Shown piece by piece: positions 9,150 through 17,529 of a stretch of DNA of 64,000 bases (position 1 is its first letter; the number at the start of each line of letters is the position of its first letter). Below the pieces are notes generated by a model, which did not search any database, was not told the DNA's origin, and was given only the letters and a program-made list of their open reading frames with translations. Source of the stretch: Algiphilus sp022763315 (GTDB lineage: Bacteria > Pseudomonadota > Gammaproteobacteria > Nevskiales > Nevskiaceae). The stretch is from NCBI RefSeq assembly GCF_965249985.1, contig NZ_OZ252280.1. One strand, 5' to 3'. Made by a program: the position numbers and the translations under genes.

Positions 9150-9842
9150 CTAGCGCGATGCCGGGATGTATCGGGTGGGATCGGGCACGCCGGCTTCCTC
9201 GAAACCTTGACGGCGCAGATAGCAGGCATCGCAGCGGCCGCAGGCGCGGCCATCCGCATCCGGCTGGTAGCAGGAGATGGTCCGCGCGTAATCGACGCCG
9301 AGGGCGCTGCCGGCGCGGATGATCTCGGCCTTGGTCATGTCGATCAATGGCGCGCGAATTTCGGTGGGCTGGCCTTCCACTCCCGCCTTGGTGGCGACCG
9401 CCGCGAGACCTCGGAAGGCCTCGATGAAGGCCGGCCGGCAATCGGGATAGCCGGAATAATCGACGGCATTGACGCCAATGAAGATGGCGCGGGCGTTGAG
9501 CACTTCGGCCCAGCCGAGGGCGATGCTCAGGAACAGCGTATTGCGCGCCGGTACGTAGGTCACCGGGATGCCTTCGCTGCGGGTTTCCGGCACCGCGACG
9601 GCTTGATCAGTGAGTGCGGATCCTCCAAATGCGCCGATGGCGGAGACATCCAGCTCGCGGTGTTCCTGCGCGCCCATGGCCTCGGACAGTGCACGCGAGG
9701 CATCGAGCTCGACGCGGTGACGTTGGCCGTAGTGCACCGCCATGGTGTAGCAATCGAAGCCCTCGTCGCGGGCCATGGCGAGTGTCGTGGCGGAGTCCAG
9801 CCCACCCGAGAGCAGCACCACGGCACGGGCGTATTGGGTCAC
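9150..9842 (-). CDS. queC: 7-cyano-7-deazaguanine synthase
   Basis: Protein of 230 residues that converts 7-carboxy-7-deazaguanine to preQ0 with ATP and ammonia in queuosine biosynthesis. The ATP-pyrophosphatase motif LLSGGLDSAT is at the N-terminus. The zinc-binding cysteines are in the C-terminal CYQPDADGRACGRCDAC segment. The start is a GTG at 9842, with a GGAGG ribosome site four bases upstream, nine bases after queE stops. It is the last gene of the long yebC-to-queC array, and the upstream neighbour makes its substrate. Confidence 0.96.
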   Translation of the reverse strand: MTQYARAVVLLSGGLDSATTLAMARDEGFDCYTMAVHYGQRHRVELDASRALSEAMGAQEHRELDVSAIGAFGGSALTDQAVAVPETRSEGIPVTYVPARNTLFLSIALGWAEVLNARAIFIGVNAVDYSGYPDCRPAFIEAFRGLAAVATKAGVEGQPTEIRAPLIDMTKAEIIRAGSALGVDYARTISCYQPDADGRACGRCDACYLRRQGFEEAGVPDPTRYIPASR

Positions 9843-9851
9843 GCAGCCTCC

Positions 9852-10559
9852 CTATCGCCCGGGGGTGTCGCCCCACAGGATCTTGTGGAGCTGCACCTGG
9901 AAGCGCACGGGCGGCGCATCGGCCACGATCCAGTCAGCCAGCGTCGCCGGGGCCAGCGCCGGAACGGCCGGTGACATGAGGATTTCCGCCGGGGTGCCCT
10001 GCAACCGTTCGGCGATGACATCAAGGGCCCACTCATAGTCCGCGCGCGAACTGATGACGAATTTGAGCTGGTCCGTCGCACGCAGACTTTGGAGCGCAGT
10101 CCAGCATTGGCGCTCGGTTTCCCCGGAGGCCGGCGTCTTGATGTCGATGACGCGATGCACGCGCGGGTCGATGGTGGAAAAGTCGATGGCGCCGCTGGTT
10201 TCGATGCTGACCGCATAGCCGGCATCGCAGAGGGCGGTCAACAAGGGCCAGCAGGCCCGCTGTGCCAGCGGCTCACCGCCGGTCACGCAGACCTTGTGCA
10301 CCCCTTTTTCGGCAACGGCGGCGAGGACCTCGTCGATACTCTGCTTCGCGCCGCCATGAAAGGCGTAGGCGGTATCGCAGTAGTGGCAGCGCAAGGGGCA
10401 GCCGGTAAGGCGAACAAAGCAGGTGGGAAGCCCGGTCGCCCGGGCCTCCCCCTGCAGGGAGCGAAAGATTTCCGTGATGCGCAGGGTCTGCGCCGCGCGG
10501 AGATCCTCGCTGCTATCGCCCGCCTGTGGGGCGACCTTGAGTGCCTGCGGTGCGCTCAA
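9852..10559 (-). CDS. queE: 7-carboxy-7-deazaguanine synthase (radical SAM)
   Basis: Radical SAM enzyme of 235 residues that contracts 6-carboxytetrahydropterin to 7-carboxy-7-deazaguanine. The iron-sulfur motif is CPLRCHYC (CxxxCxxC), within TGCPLRCHYCDTAYAF, followed by VTGGEPLAQ. The reading frame begins with a TTG at 10559, two bases after the cpoB stop. No ATG or GTG precedes the conserved ITEIFRSLQGE region, so a TTG start looks genuine. Pairing with queC and placement behind tol-pal-cpoB match the Pseudomonas arrangement. Confidence 0.94.
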   Translation of the reverse strand: MSAPQALKVAPQAGDSSEDLRAAQTLRITEIFRSLQGEARATGLPTCFVRLTGCPLRCHYCDTAYAFHGGAKQSIDEVLAAVAEKGVHKVCVTGGEPLAQRACWPLLTALCDAGYAVSIETSGAIDFSTIDPRVHRVIDIKTPASGETERQCWTALQSLRATDQLKFVISSRADYEWALDVIAERLQGTPAEILMSPAVPALAPATLADWIVADAPPVRFQVQLHKILWGDTPGR

Positions 10560-10561
10560 GA

Positions 10562-11413
10562 TCAGGACAGGCGCTCAAGGCGCTGCTTTGCCAGGTTGGC
10601 CGCGCTGGCATCCGGGTACTCATTGACGATGCGCTGGAACATTTCGCGCGCCTTGTCGTTGCGATTGAGCTCTTCGTAGGAAAAGCCCGCTTTGAGCAGG
10701 GCGTCCGGCGTGCGCCGCGAGTTCGGGTGCTGTTCGAGGAGAGCCTGGAACTTCTGCAGGGCCTTCTCGTAGCTGCGCTGGACGTAATGCGATTCCCCGG
10801 CCCAGTACAGGGCGGTGTCGGCATAGCGTCCGTTCGGCCAGTTCTGCACCACGTTCTCGAAACCGAGGATGGCGTCGGAATACTTGCCCTGCTTGAGCAG
10901 TTCAAAGGCTTCCAGGTAGGCCTTTTCCTCGGCAGGATCGGGTTCCGCGGGCGCAGCCGTGCTTTGACTGCCCGACGCGCCGCTGTCGCCCAGTCCGGGT
11001 GCGACGACGGTGGAACCGCCCGCAGTCGCGGCACCGCCGCCGCCCATGGAGAGACTACCGCCCCCTTCCATGGCCGCCAGACGACGTTCAATGTCGTTCA
11101 GGCGCTGCTGATTGCGCTGCTGGTTCCGGTCCAGCTGGTGGCGGAGTTCCTCCAGGCGACCGCGCAGCGCACGCATCTCGTCGGCGATCGCCATATTGCC
11201 CTGCGAAGACAATTGCGATTCGCCGAGGTTGTCGATGCGGCGCGTATTGCGCTCGATCTGAGATTCGATCGAACGAAGGCGGCGTTCTTCCGGCGAGAGT
11301 TCGCCACCGTCGTTGATGGGACCGCCGAAGCCCGCGCAAGCCGATGTCAGAACACCGGCTGCGAGGACGACGGCAAGGCTCCGCCAGGATGATGAAAGCG
11401 TGTGCTTGGGCAT
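10562..11413 (-). CDS. cpoB: Tol-Pal associated TPR protein CpoB (YbgF)
   Basis: A 283-residue envelope protein that links Tol-Pal constriction with peptidoglycan synthesis at division. Signal sequence (about 1-25), then a Gln/Arg-rich coiled coil (LRGRLEELRHQLDRNQQRNQ region, about 85-120), a Gly/Ser/Ala linker, and three TPR-type repeats at the C-terminus (AYLEAFELLKQGKYSDAI, ALYWAGESHYVQRSYEKAL, and the final repeat ending near ANLAKQRL). Unlike E. coli CpoB, the signal ends in LTSAC, which could be a non-ideal lipobox (Cys26). The start codon overlaps the pal stop by one base (TAATG). Confidence 0.92.
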   Translation of the reverse strand: MPKHTLSSSWRSLAVVLAAGVLTSACAGFGGPINDGGELSPEERRLRSIESQIERNTRRIDNLGESQLSSQGNMAIADEMRALRGRLEELRHQLDRNQQRNQQRLNDIERRLAAMEGGGSLSMGGGGAATAGGSTVVAPGLGDSGASGSQSTAAPAEPDPAEEKAYLEAFELLKQGKYSDAILGFENVVQNWPNGRYADTALYWAGESHYVQRSYEKALQKFQALLEQHPNSRRTPDALLKAGFSYEELNRNDKAREMFQRIVNEYPDASAANLAKQRLERLS

Positions 11414-11961
11414 TAGCGATAGACGATTTCGACGCGGCGGTTCTTGGCCCAGGCTTCCTCATTGGAACCCAGTGCGGCCGGGCGTTCCTCGCCGTAGCTG
11501 ATGATCTCGAACTGGTCGTTGCTGACACCGCGCGACAGCATCACGCGCGCGACAGCCTGGGCACGACGCTCGCCGAGGCCGATGTTGTACTCACGTGTGC
11601 CGCGCTCGTCGGCATGCCCTTCCAGGCGCACATTCATGTCCGGGTTGTTGATCAGGAACTCGGCATGGGCACGCACGGTGTTCTGCGCTTCGCTGCTCAG
11701 GTCCGAACTGTCGAATTCGAAGTAGACCGTGTTGTTCTGCATCAACTGGCGCTTTTGCTGCTGTTGCCGTTCCTCTTCGGACATCGGCAGCGGCTTGGCG
11801 GAACCGCGGTCCTGGTCGCCCGCACCCTGCGCGCTGCTGTCGCGGGTCGAGCTGTCGCCAACCGTGGTTTGGCCGGCCGTGCTGTCACGTTCGGCTGTGG
11901 ATCCACAGGCAGCCATGAACAGGGCAAGAACAGCGGGGATTACGATGTTACGGACTTGCAT
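11413..11961 (-). CDS. pal: Peptidoglycan-associated lipoprotein Pal
   Basis: Outer-membrane lipoprotein of 182 residues that anchors the outer membrane to peptidoglycan and binds TolB. The signal ends in the lipobox MAAC (Cys19). A Ser/Thr/Asp/Gln-rich linker precedes an OmpA-like domain with VYFEFDSSDLSSEAQ and the peptidoglycan-binding stretch LEGHADERGTREYNIGLGER. The ATG at 11961 was chosen over longer in-frame starts because it directly precedes the signal peptide. It sits 44 bases after tolB. Confidence 0.97.
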   Translation of the reverse strand: MQVRNIVIPAVLALFMAACGSTAERDSTAGQTTVGDSSTRDSSAQGAGDQDRGSAKPLPMSEEERQQQQKRQLMQNNTVYFEFDSSDLSSEAQNTVRAHAEFLINNPDMNVRLEGHADERGTREYNIGLGERRAQAVARVMLSRGVSNDQFEIISYGEERPAALGSNEEAWAKNRRVEIVYR

Positions 11962-11995
11962 GGTGGCACCTTCTATGGTGGGAGGAATGCGAGCA

Positions 11996-12013
11996 CGCGC
12001 TGCATTCAGCGCG
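11996..12013. other. Stem-loop at the tolB stop codon
   Basis: A perfect 7-bp inverted repeat (CGCGCTG / CAGCGCG, loop CATT) overlaps the tolB TGA and precedes pal by about 35 bases. There is no T tract, so it is not a standard terminator. It could be an RNA processing or stability element setting higher Pal output, which is a guess. Confidence 0.35.
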
Positions 12014-13340
12014 CGTCGAGAAAGGGAGACCAAACGGGTTCACGCACATTCCCCGCTTGGCGGAGATTCTGCCGTACCCGGGCATCGACTGTCACGGTGG
12101 CCAATTCGGTGCCGCTGGCACCTTTGGTGGCGTAGATCACGAGCTGTCCATTGGGTGCGAAGGACGGGCTCTCATCGAGACGGCCGTCAGTCAGCGGCAG
12201 GATGGCGTCGCGCTGCAGGTCATATAGGGCGATCTGATAGCCGCGGTCGCTCTGGTGTACGAGCACCAGCTTCTCGCCATTGGGTGCGTAGCTCGCGCGC
12301 AGGTTCTGGCGGCCGTCAAAGGTCAGGCGTTCGGGTGAACCACCGGAGGCCGAAATGCGGTAGATCTGTGGCGCCCCACCCCGATCCGAGGTGAAGACCA
12401 GGCGCTCTCCGTCCGGCGACCAGGCGGCTTCGGTGTCGATCCCCCAGTGGGTGGTGAGACGCCGCTTCTGGCCACTGTTGAGGTCCAGCACGTAGATGTC
12501 CGGATTCTCTTCGTAGGACAGCGTGATGGCGAGCTTGCTGCCATCCGGCGACCACGCAGGGGAGCCGTTGATGCCGGGCTCGGAGATGACGCGCCGACGA
12601 TCGCCGGACGCGATATCGATGGTGTAGATCGCCGAGCGGCCGTTCGCATAGCCGACATAGGCGAGCTGACGCGCATCCGGTGACCAGGCCGGAGACATGA
12701 TCGGTTCATTCGAGCGCACCAGCACGCGCGGGTTGTAACCATCGGCATCCGCCACCGTCAGACGGAAGCGCTGATTGTCTCCCGCGCCGGTCGAGGTGAC
12801 GTAGGCGATGCGCGTATTGAACACCCCCTGATTGCCGGTGATGCCTTCGAACACCAGATCGGAAACGTCGTGCGCGGTGTAGCGCAACTGCTCGACCTGC
12901 CGTGGCGCCGGCATGTCATAGGCCATCAGCCGTTCGCCCTTGAACACATCGACGAGGTGAAAGCGCACCACGTTATTGGCGCGCAGCTGGCCGAAGACGA
13001 CATATTCGACACCGAGGGTGCGCCAGTTCCGCAGGCTCAGGTCCTCCGGCGTCGCCGGCTTTTCCAGCATGTCCTCACGCGGCAGCGGATCGAACAGCCC
13101 GCTCCGCTCGAGATTGTTGGAAACGATGCGCGACACGTCGACCGGATCACCGGCGTTGTTGCCCTGCAAGGGCACCACCGCGATCGGGATAGCGCGTTCG
13201 GTGCCCCCGCGCACGGTGATCTCAAGCTGGGCGTAGCCGACGTTGGCGAACAAGGCCGTCACGACCAGGCTCATCGACAGCAGGCAACGCGACCATCCGT
13301 CGATCCGGCGTGCAATAGGGGCTCCGGTGGGGTGCGTCAT
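12006..13340 (-). CDS. tolB: Tol-Pal system beta-propeller protein TolB
   Basis: Periplasmic protein of 444 residues with a signal peptide (hydrophobic core CLLSMSLVVTALFANVGYAQ). Then comes an N-terminal domain (AIPIAVVPLQG) and a six-bladed beta-propeller with repeated PAWSPDGSKLA / AAWSPDGERLVF / ASYAPNGEKLVL blades. It shuttles between Pal and TolA during outer-membrane constriction. The ATG at 13340 overlaps the tolA stop by four bases (ATGA). Confidence 0.97.
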   Translation of the reverse strand: MTHPTGAPIARRIDGWSRCLLSMSLVVTALFANVGYAQLEITVRGGTERAIPIAVVPLQGNNAGDPVDVSRIVSNNLERSGLFDPLPREDMLEKPATPEDLSLRNWRTLGVEYVVFGQLRANNVVRFHLVDVFKGERLMAYDMPAPRQVEQLRYTAHDVSDLVFEGITGNQGVFNTRIAYVTSTGAGDNQRFRLTVADADGYNPRVLVRSNEPIMSPAWSPDARQLAYVGYANGRSAIYTIDIASGDRRRVISEPGINGSPAWSPDGSKLAITLSYEENPDIYVLDLNSGQKRRLTTHWGIDTEAAWSPDGERLVFTSDRGGAPQIYRISASGGSPERLTFDGRQNLRASYAPNGEKLVLVHQSDRGYQIALYDLQRDAILPLTDGRLDESPSFAPNGQLVIYATKGASGTELATVTVDARVRQNLRQAGNVREPVWSPFLDAR

Positions 13341-14326
13341 CGTTTCGGTTCCTCAAAAGTAATGATGATGCCGTCCGAAGGCGGACGTCCATCCGTCGGC
13401 AATGGCAGAGGCGACGAGGTTTCGACCGCGCGCTCCACCGAACGATCAAACAATGCGTTACCCGAGCTTTCGGTGATACGGATGGCGACCACTTCGCCAT
13501 TGGGCAGTACCCGGACGAAAACCTTGGCGGTCAGCACCTGATTGCTGGACAACCCGGGCGGGCGCCGCCAATAGCGTTCGATGTGGGCCGGCAGCTGGGC
13601 GCCCCACTGGTTGAGTACGCGGCCGCGTTCTTCGGCTTCGAGTTGTTCCTGCAGGGCCCTTGCACGCGCCTCTGCCTCCTGGCGACGGCGCTCTTCCTCG
13701 GCGCGTCGACGGGCTTCTTCTTCCTGGCGCTTGCGCTCTTCCTCGGCCTTGCGGCGCGCCTCCTCTTCTTTTCGCTGGCGCTCCTCTTCCGCCTTGCGGC
13801 GTGCTTCCTCTTCTTTTCGCTTGCGTTCTTCTTCCGCCGCGCGCCGGGCTTCTTCTTCCTTGCGTTGGCGTTCTTCCTCGGCCTTCCGCTGGGCTTCCGC
13901 CTCCTCGCGCTTGCGCTCTTCCTCGGCTTTCTGGCGGGCGATTTCCTGACGCTGGCGCTCCGCTTCCGCCTGCCGTTCGGCCTCTTCCTGACGTTTGCGC
14001 TCGGCTTCCGCTTGTCGCCTGGCTTCTTCCTGGCGCGCGCGCTCGGCTTCCTGTCGCCGCTGCCGTTCCGCCTCCGCGCGTTCGCGCGCTTCTTCTTCAA
14101 GCCGGCGCTGCCGTTCGATCTCCTGCTGGCGTTGGCGCTCAACCTCTTCCTGTTCGCGCGCGACGCGCTCGGCTTCCACCTCGGCAGGCGTGGGATCGAG
14201 CATCACAGCCTCGATCACCTGCGGCTTCTGTACCTGCTTCTGCCCGAGCGTGGTCGACAGCAGGCTGAGCAGGCCGACCACGATGTGCAGCAGAAGCGCT
14301 GCGACGATGTAGCGCCGCTGCGGCAT
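13337..14326 (-). CDS. tolA: TolA, inner-membrane to periplasm spanning protein
   Basis: A 329-residue protein with one N-terminal membrane helix (YIVAALLLHIVVGLLSLLS, about 6-24) and a very long charged helix of Glu/Arg/Lys/Ala (about 50-230). The C-terminal globular domain (about 235-329, IERYWRRPPG ... VFVRVLPNGEVV) is the TolB/Pal-binding end. The helix includes five 15-residue repeats at residues 146-220. TolA passes proton-motive energy from TolQR to Pal. The start overlaps the tolR stop (TGATG). Confidence 0.96.
   Translation of the reverse strand: MPQRRYIVAALLLHIVVGLLSLLSTTLGQKQVQKPQVIEAVMLDPTPAEVEAERVAREQEEVERQRQQEIERQRRLEEEARERAEAERQRRQEAERARQEEARRQAEAERKRQEEAERQAEAERQRQEIARQKAEEERKREEAEAQRKAEEERQRKEEEARRAAEEERKRKEEEARRKAEEERQRKEEEARRKAEEERKRQEEEARRRAEEERRRQEAEARARALQEQLEAEERGRVLNQWGAQLPAHIERYWRRPPGLSSNQVLTAKVFVRVLPNGEVVAIRITESSGNALFDRSVERAVETSSPLPLPTDGRPPSDGIIITFEEPKR
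13667..13891 (-). repeat. Five tandem 45-bp repeats inside tolA
   Basis: The TolA helix contains five consecutive 15-residue units of the type RRKAEEERQRKEEEA (residues 146-220), encoded by imperfect 45-base repeats. Such in-frame repeats can expand or contract and change the periplasmic reach of TolA. The flanking sequence is also charged but less regular. Confidence 0.85.
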
Positions 14327-14769
14327 CAGCGACGCGATTCCGGATCAGTGACAAAGCCGATGCGCTGGGCACCCGCGGACTGCAGTAGTACGCCGCCGCG
14401 TGCCACCGCCTCATAAGGCACTTTGGCGTCGGCGCGTACCAGCACCATGCGTTGCGGCTGATTGCGCATCACGGCGGCGACACGCTGCTCGACCTCGGCA
14501 TCATCCAGCGCCTGGTCCTGGTTCTCACCGATATCGAGGAAGTACTCGCCATTGCGGTTGACGTAGAGCGTCACCGGTTCGTTGTCTTCCTGAGACATGG
14601 GCTCGCCGCCGACTTCGGGCAGCTGAACCTCGATGCCAGGGCTGAGCAGCGGCGCGGTCACCATGAAGATGATCAACAGGACCAGCATGACGTCGATATA
14701 AGGCACGACGTTCATTTCATGGGCCAGCTTCCGGCGGGTGCCGGTCTGTGGAATGGGCGCCTCTTTCAT
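14326..14769 (-). CDS. tolR: TolR, ExbD-family proton channel subunit
   Basis: Inner-membrane protein of 147 residues with one N-terminal transmembrane helix. The segment NVVPYIDVMLVLLIIFMVT carries the membrane aspartate needed for proton-driven function in ExbD/TolR proteins. The periplasmic part (VTLYVNRNGEYFLD ... MVLVRADAKVPYEAV) is typical. It works with TolQ to energise TolA. The ATG overlaps the tolQ stop by one base. Confidence 0.96.
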   Translation of the reverse strand: MKEAPIPQTGTRRKLAHEMNVVPYIDVMLVLLIIFMVTAPLLSPGIEVQLPEVGGEPMSQEDNEPVTLYVNRNGEYFLDIGENQDQALDDAEVEQRVAAVMRNQPQRMVLVRADAKVPYEAVARGGVLLQSAGAQRIGFVTDPESRR

Positions 14770-15449
14770 TACGCGCTCTCGTGCCGCAGGCCACGCTCAA
14801 GGATGCCGGCGAATTCGTCCGCAAAGGTGCGGTAGCGTTGATCGAGCTGCGCCAGACGGTTAGTGAAGAGGTTGTAGGCGACCACGGCCGGGATCGCGGC
14901 GAACAAGCCCATCGCGGTGGCGATCAATGCCTCAGCAATGCCGGGGGCGACCATGGCGACGGTGGCCTGTTGGACCTGCCCGATGGCGATGAAGGCGTTC
15001 ATGATGCCCCACACCGTGCCGAACAGGCCGACATAGGGGCTGACCGAGCCAATGGTGGCCAGCATGGCCAATCCCGACTCCAGGCGTTCGGTTTCGCGGG
15101 CGTGACTGACACGCAGTGCGCGATGGGTGCTGGTGATGACGTCTTCCACATCCGCGCCCTTGCTCTCGCGCGTCCGCAGAAAGGCGTCATAGCCGTGCTG
15201 AAACAGCGCGACCAGCCCAATCGGCTGCTTGTCGTGGGCGATGGAGGCGTGCAGATCGGAGAGATTGCCGCCGGACCAGAAGCGGTCCTCGAACTTGTCC
15301 GATGCCCGCGCGCTCTTGGTAATGGTCGCGCGCTTGGAAAGAATGAGGGCCCAGGACAGCACCGACGCCAGCAGCAGCAGGGCCATCACGATTTGTACCA
15401 GGAGACTGGCCTGGCCGATCAGGCCGACGATGGACATCTTCTCGCTCAT
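14769..15449 (-). CDS. tolQ: TolQ, ExbB/MotA-family proton channel subunit
   Basis: Inner-membrane protein of 226 residues with three transmembrane segments: one near residues 8-30 (IGQASLLVQIVMALLLLAS) and two in the C-terminal half (SPYVGLFGTVWGIMNAFIAI and ALIATAMGLFAAIPAVVAYN). The GTVWGIM and AIPAVVAYN stretches are hallmarks of TolQ/ExbB. It forms the proton-conducting motor with TolR. The start overlaps the ybgC stop by four bases (ATGA). Confidence 0.97.
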   Translation of the reverse strand: MSEKMSIVGLIGQASLLVQIVMALLLLASVLSWALILSKRATITKSARASDKFEDRFWSGGNLSDLHASIAHDKQPIGLVALFQHGYDAFLRTRESKGADVEDVITSTHRALRVSHARETERLESGLAMLATIGSVSPYVGLFGTVWGIMNAFIAIGQVQQATVAMVAPGIAEALIATAMGLFAAIPAVVAYNLFTNRLAQLDQRYRTFADEFAGILERGLRHESA

Positions 15450-15883
15450 GCGTTGGGTTTCCTTGGTGGAGCAATGGATGAAGGCAATGGCGCCGGGCGA
15501 AAATGCTGCTGATCCACGCAGCCCACGCGGGCCGAGGCCCGGACGAGAATCTGCGCACTATCTTGCAGACGCACTTCCTGCCGGAAATCAATACTGGCGC
15601 GACCAAAGCGCTCGACCGTCGTCACGACGTCGAGCGCATCGTCCAATCGCGCCGGGGCAACAAAGCGCATCTCAAGGCGCGACAGCGTAAAGGCAAGACC
15701 TTGATCGATCATGAACAAGGCCTGAGATCCGCCCCGGGCGCGCAGCCATTCCGTGCGGCCGCGTTCCATCCAGCGCACATAGCTGCCGTGATACGCGACA
15801 CCGCTGGCATCCGTGTCTTCGTAGTAGACGCGAACGGGGTGAATGGCCTGGTCAAGGCGGGTTGGCGTGTTGTCACCGGGCAT
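15446..15883 (-). CDS. ybgC: Acyl-CoA thioesterase YbgC
   Basis: Hot-dog-fold thioesterase of 145 residues with the family motif YYEDTDASGVAYHGSYVRWM, containing the catalytic aspartate, near residues 20-39. YbgC enzymes hydrolyse short- or long-chain acyl-CoA and are found at the head of tol-pal operons across proteobacteria. It lies 12 bases downstream of ruvB and overlaps tolQ. Confidence 0.95.
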   Translation of the reverse strand: MPGDNTPTRLDQAIHPVRVYYEDTDASGVAYHGSYVRWMERGRTEWLRARGGSQALFMIDQGLAFTLSRLEMRFVAPARLDDALDVVTTVERFGRASIDFRQEVRLQDSAQILVRASARVGCVDQQHFRPAPLPSSIAPPRKPNA

Positions 15884-15895
15884 TTTGGCGGTCGC

Positions 15896-16927
15896 TCAGG
15901 CGTCAAAAAGGGGTTCGGAGCCTGGCTGCGCCGGTGGCTTGAGCCCCATCTGCTGCCAGGCGGGATTGCCCGCGACGCGGCCGCGGGGCGTGCGCAGCAG
16001 GTAGCCCTTCTGGACAAGGAAGGGTTCGATGACGTCTTCCAGGGTATCGCGGGATTCGCCAATGGCGGCTGCCAGGGCATCGATGCCAGCAGGCCCCCCG
16101 CCGTAACGCTCGATCAGGGTGTGCAACAGTCGCCGGTCAAGCACATCCAGGCCATTGGCATCGACATCGAGCATGTCGAGAGCGGCCCGGGCCGTGTCTG
16201 CGTCGATGTGCCCGCTGGCGCGGACCTGTGCATAGTCACGCACGCGTCGCAGCAGCCGATTGGCGATACGCGGTGTACCGCGCGCGCGCCGGGCAATCTG
16301 CTCCGCCCCTTCAGGATTGATGGCTACATCGAGGATACCGGCGGCGCGCGTGACGATACCGCAGAGCTCCTCGACGGAGTAAAACTCCAAGCGTTGCACG
16401 ATGCCGAAGCGATCCCGCAACGGGCTGGTCAAACTACCGGCACGTGTGGTCGCGCCGACGAGGGTGAAGGGCGGTAGGTCAAGACGGATCGAGCGCGCTG
16501 CAGGCCCCTCGCCGATCATGATGTCGAGTTGGCAATCCTCCATCGCTGGGTAGAGCACCTCCTCCACCAACGGGCTCAGACGGTGGATCTCGTCGACGAA
16601 GAGGATGTCATTCGCCTCCAGGTTGGTCAGCAGGGCTGCCAGGTCACCTGGCTTCTCGAGGACGGGCCCCGATGTCTGGCGCAGCTGCACGCCCATTTCC
16701 TCGGCCAGGATGTGGGCCAGTGTGGTCTTGCCAAGCCCCGGCGGGCCGAAGATCAGGACGTGGTCGAGCGCCTCGGAGCGCGCACGGGCTGCATCCACAA
16801 AAAGAGCCATCTGCTCGCGTACTGCGGGCTGGCCGACATAGTCCTGAAAGCGGCGCGGCCGGATGCGCGCGTCGGCGTGGCGCTCGTCGCCGCCGGCGGC
16901 GGCGCCGACCAGGCGTTCGTCGTTCAT
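15896..16927 (-). CDS. ruvB: Holliday junction branch-migration ATPase RuvB
   Basis: AAA+ motor of 343 residues that drives branch migration of Holliday junctions together with RuvA. The Walker A motif is GPPGLGKTTLAH (about residue 61), Walker B is ILFVDEIHRL, and the sensor segment is VGATTRAGSLTSPLRDRFG. The C-terminal winged helix contains TLEDVIEPFLVQKGYL. The start overlaps the ruvA stop by four bases. Confidence 0.98.
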   Translation of the reverse strand: MNDERLVGAAAGGDERHADARIRPRRFQDYVGQPAVREQMALFVDAARARSEALDHVLIFGPPGLGKTTLAHILAEEMGVQLRQTSGPVLEKPGDLAALLTNLEANDILFVDEIHRLSPLVEEVLYPAMEDCQLDIMIGEGPAARSIRLDLPPFTLVGATTRAGSLTSPLRDRFGIVQRLEFYSVEELCGIVTRAAGILDVAINPEGAEQIARRARGTPRIANRLLRRVRDYAQVRASGHIDADTARAALDMLDVDANGLDVLDRRLLHTLIERYGGGPAGIDALAAAIGESRDTLEDVIEPFLVQKGYLLRTPRGRVAGNPAWQQMGLKPPAQPGSEPLFDA

Positions 16928-17529
16928 CGCACCGCCCTGCGCAGCGCCGCACGCAACAGCGCGTCAGCAGCCATGCCGTCTTCATGGACCGCATCGACCA
17001 GCTTGTCGGCCTCGGATGGCTTGTATCCGAGCGCCTGCAATGCGGCCCGGGCCTCATCCTGCGCGGTGTGCAATGCGGAGGAGGCCGTGCCGCCGGCGTT
17101 CGTCGACGCCGCCAGACTCATGCCTTCGGCTTCGGCGCGATCCCGCATTTCCACCAGCAGCCGTTCCGCTGTCTTGCGCCCGACGCCGGGCAGCTTGATC
17201 AGAACCGCGGTGTCGTCCTCGCGTACCGCGCGCCAGAAATCCTCCGCACCCAGCCCGGAAAGAATGGTGAGCGCCAGTTTGGGGCCGATGCCACTGGCCC
17301 GTATCAGATTCCGGAACAGGCGCCGTTCGGCCTCCGTCGCAAAGCCATAGAGCAGTTGGGCGTCTTCGCGCACCACCATGTGGATGTGCAGGACAACCTC
17401 GCTCCCGCATTCGCCGAGCTGGAAAATCGTGGACAGGGGCGCTTCGACTTCATAGCCGACGCCGCCGACATCCACCAGCAGCCAAGGTGGTTGCTTGGTG
17501 GCGAGCACTCCCGTCAGTCGTCCGATCAT
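16924..17529 (-). CDS. ruvA: Holliday junction DNA-binding protein RuvA
   Basis: A 201-residue protein that binds four-way junctions as a tetramer. It begins MIGRLTGVLATKQPPWLLVD (OB-fold), has helix-hairpin-helix segments (LIRASGIGPKLALTILSG and LIKLPGVGRKTAERLLVE), and ends in a small RuvB-binding domain (ALQALGYKPSEADKLVDAV). Its start overlaps the ruvC stop by four bases. Confidence 0.97.
   Translation of the reverse strand: MIGRLTGVLATKQPPWLLVDVGGVGYEVEAPLSTIFQLGECGSEVVLHIHMVVREDAQLLYGFATEAERRLFRNLIRASGIGPKLALTILSGLGAEDFWRAVREDDTAVLIKLPGVGRKTAERLLVEMRDRAEAEGMSLAASTNAGGTASSALHTAQDEARAALQALGYKPSEADKLVDAVHEDGMAADALLRAALRRAVR

Noticed and set aside
5672..9322. Plus-strand frames of about 583 and 611 codons
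   Set aside because: They are exactly antisense to pyruvate carboxylase; no domain was recognised in them.
13583..14416. Plus-strand Leu/Phe-rich frame over tolA, looking like a membrane protein
   Set aside because: It is the complement of the Glu/Lys/Arg repeat helix of TolA; hydrophobicity comes from reversed GAG/AAG codons.
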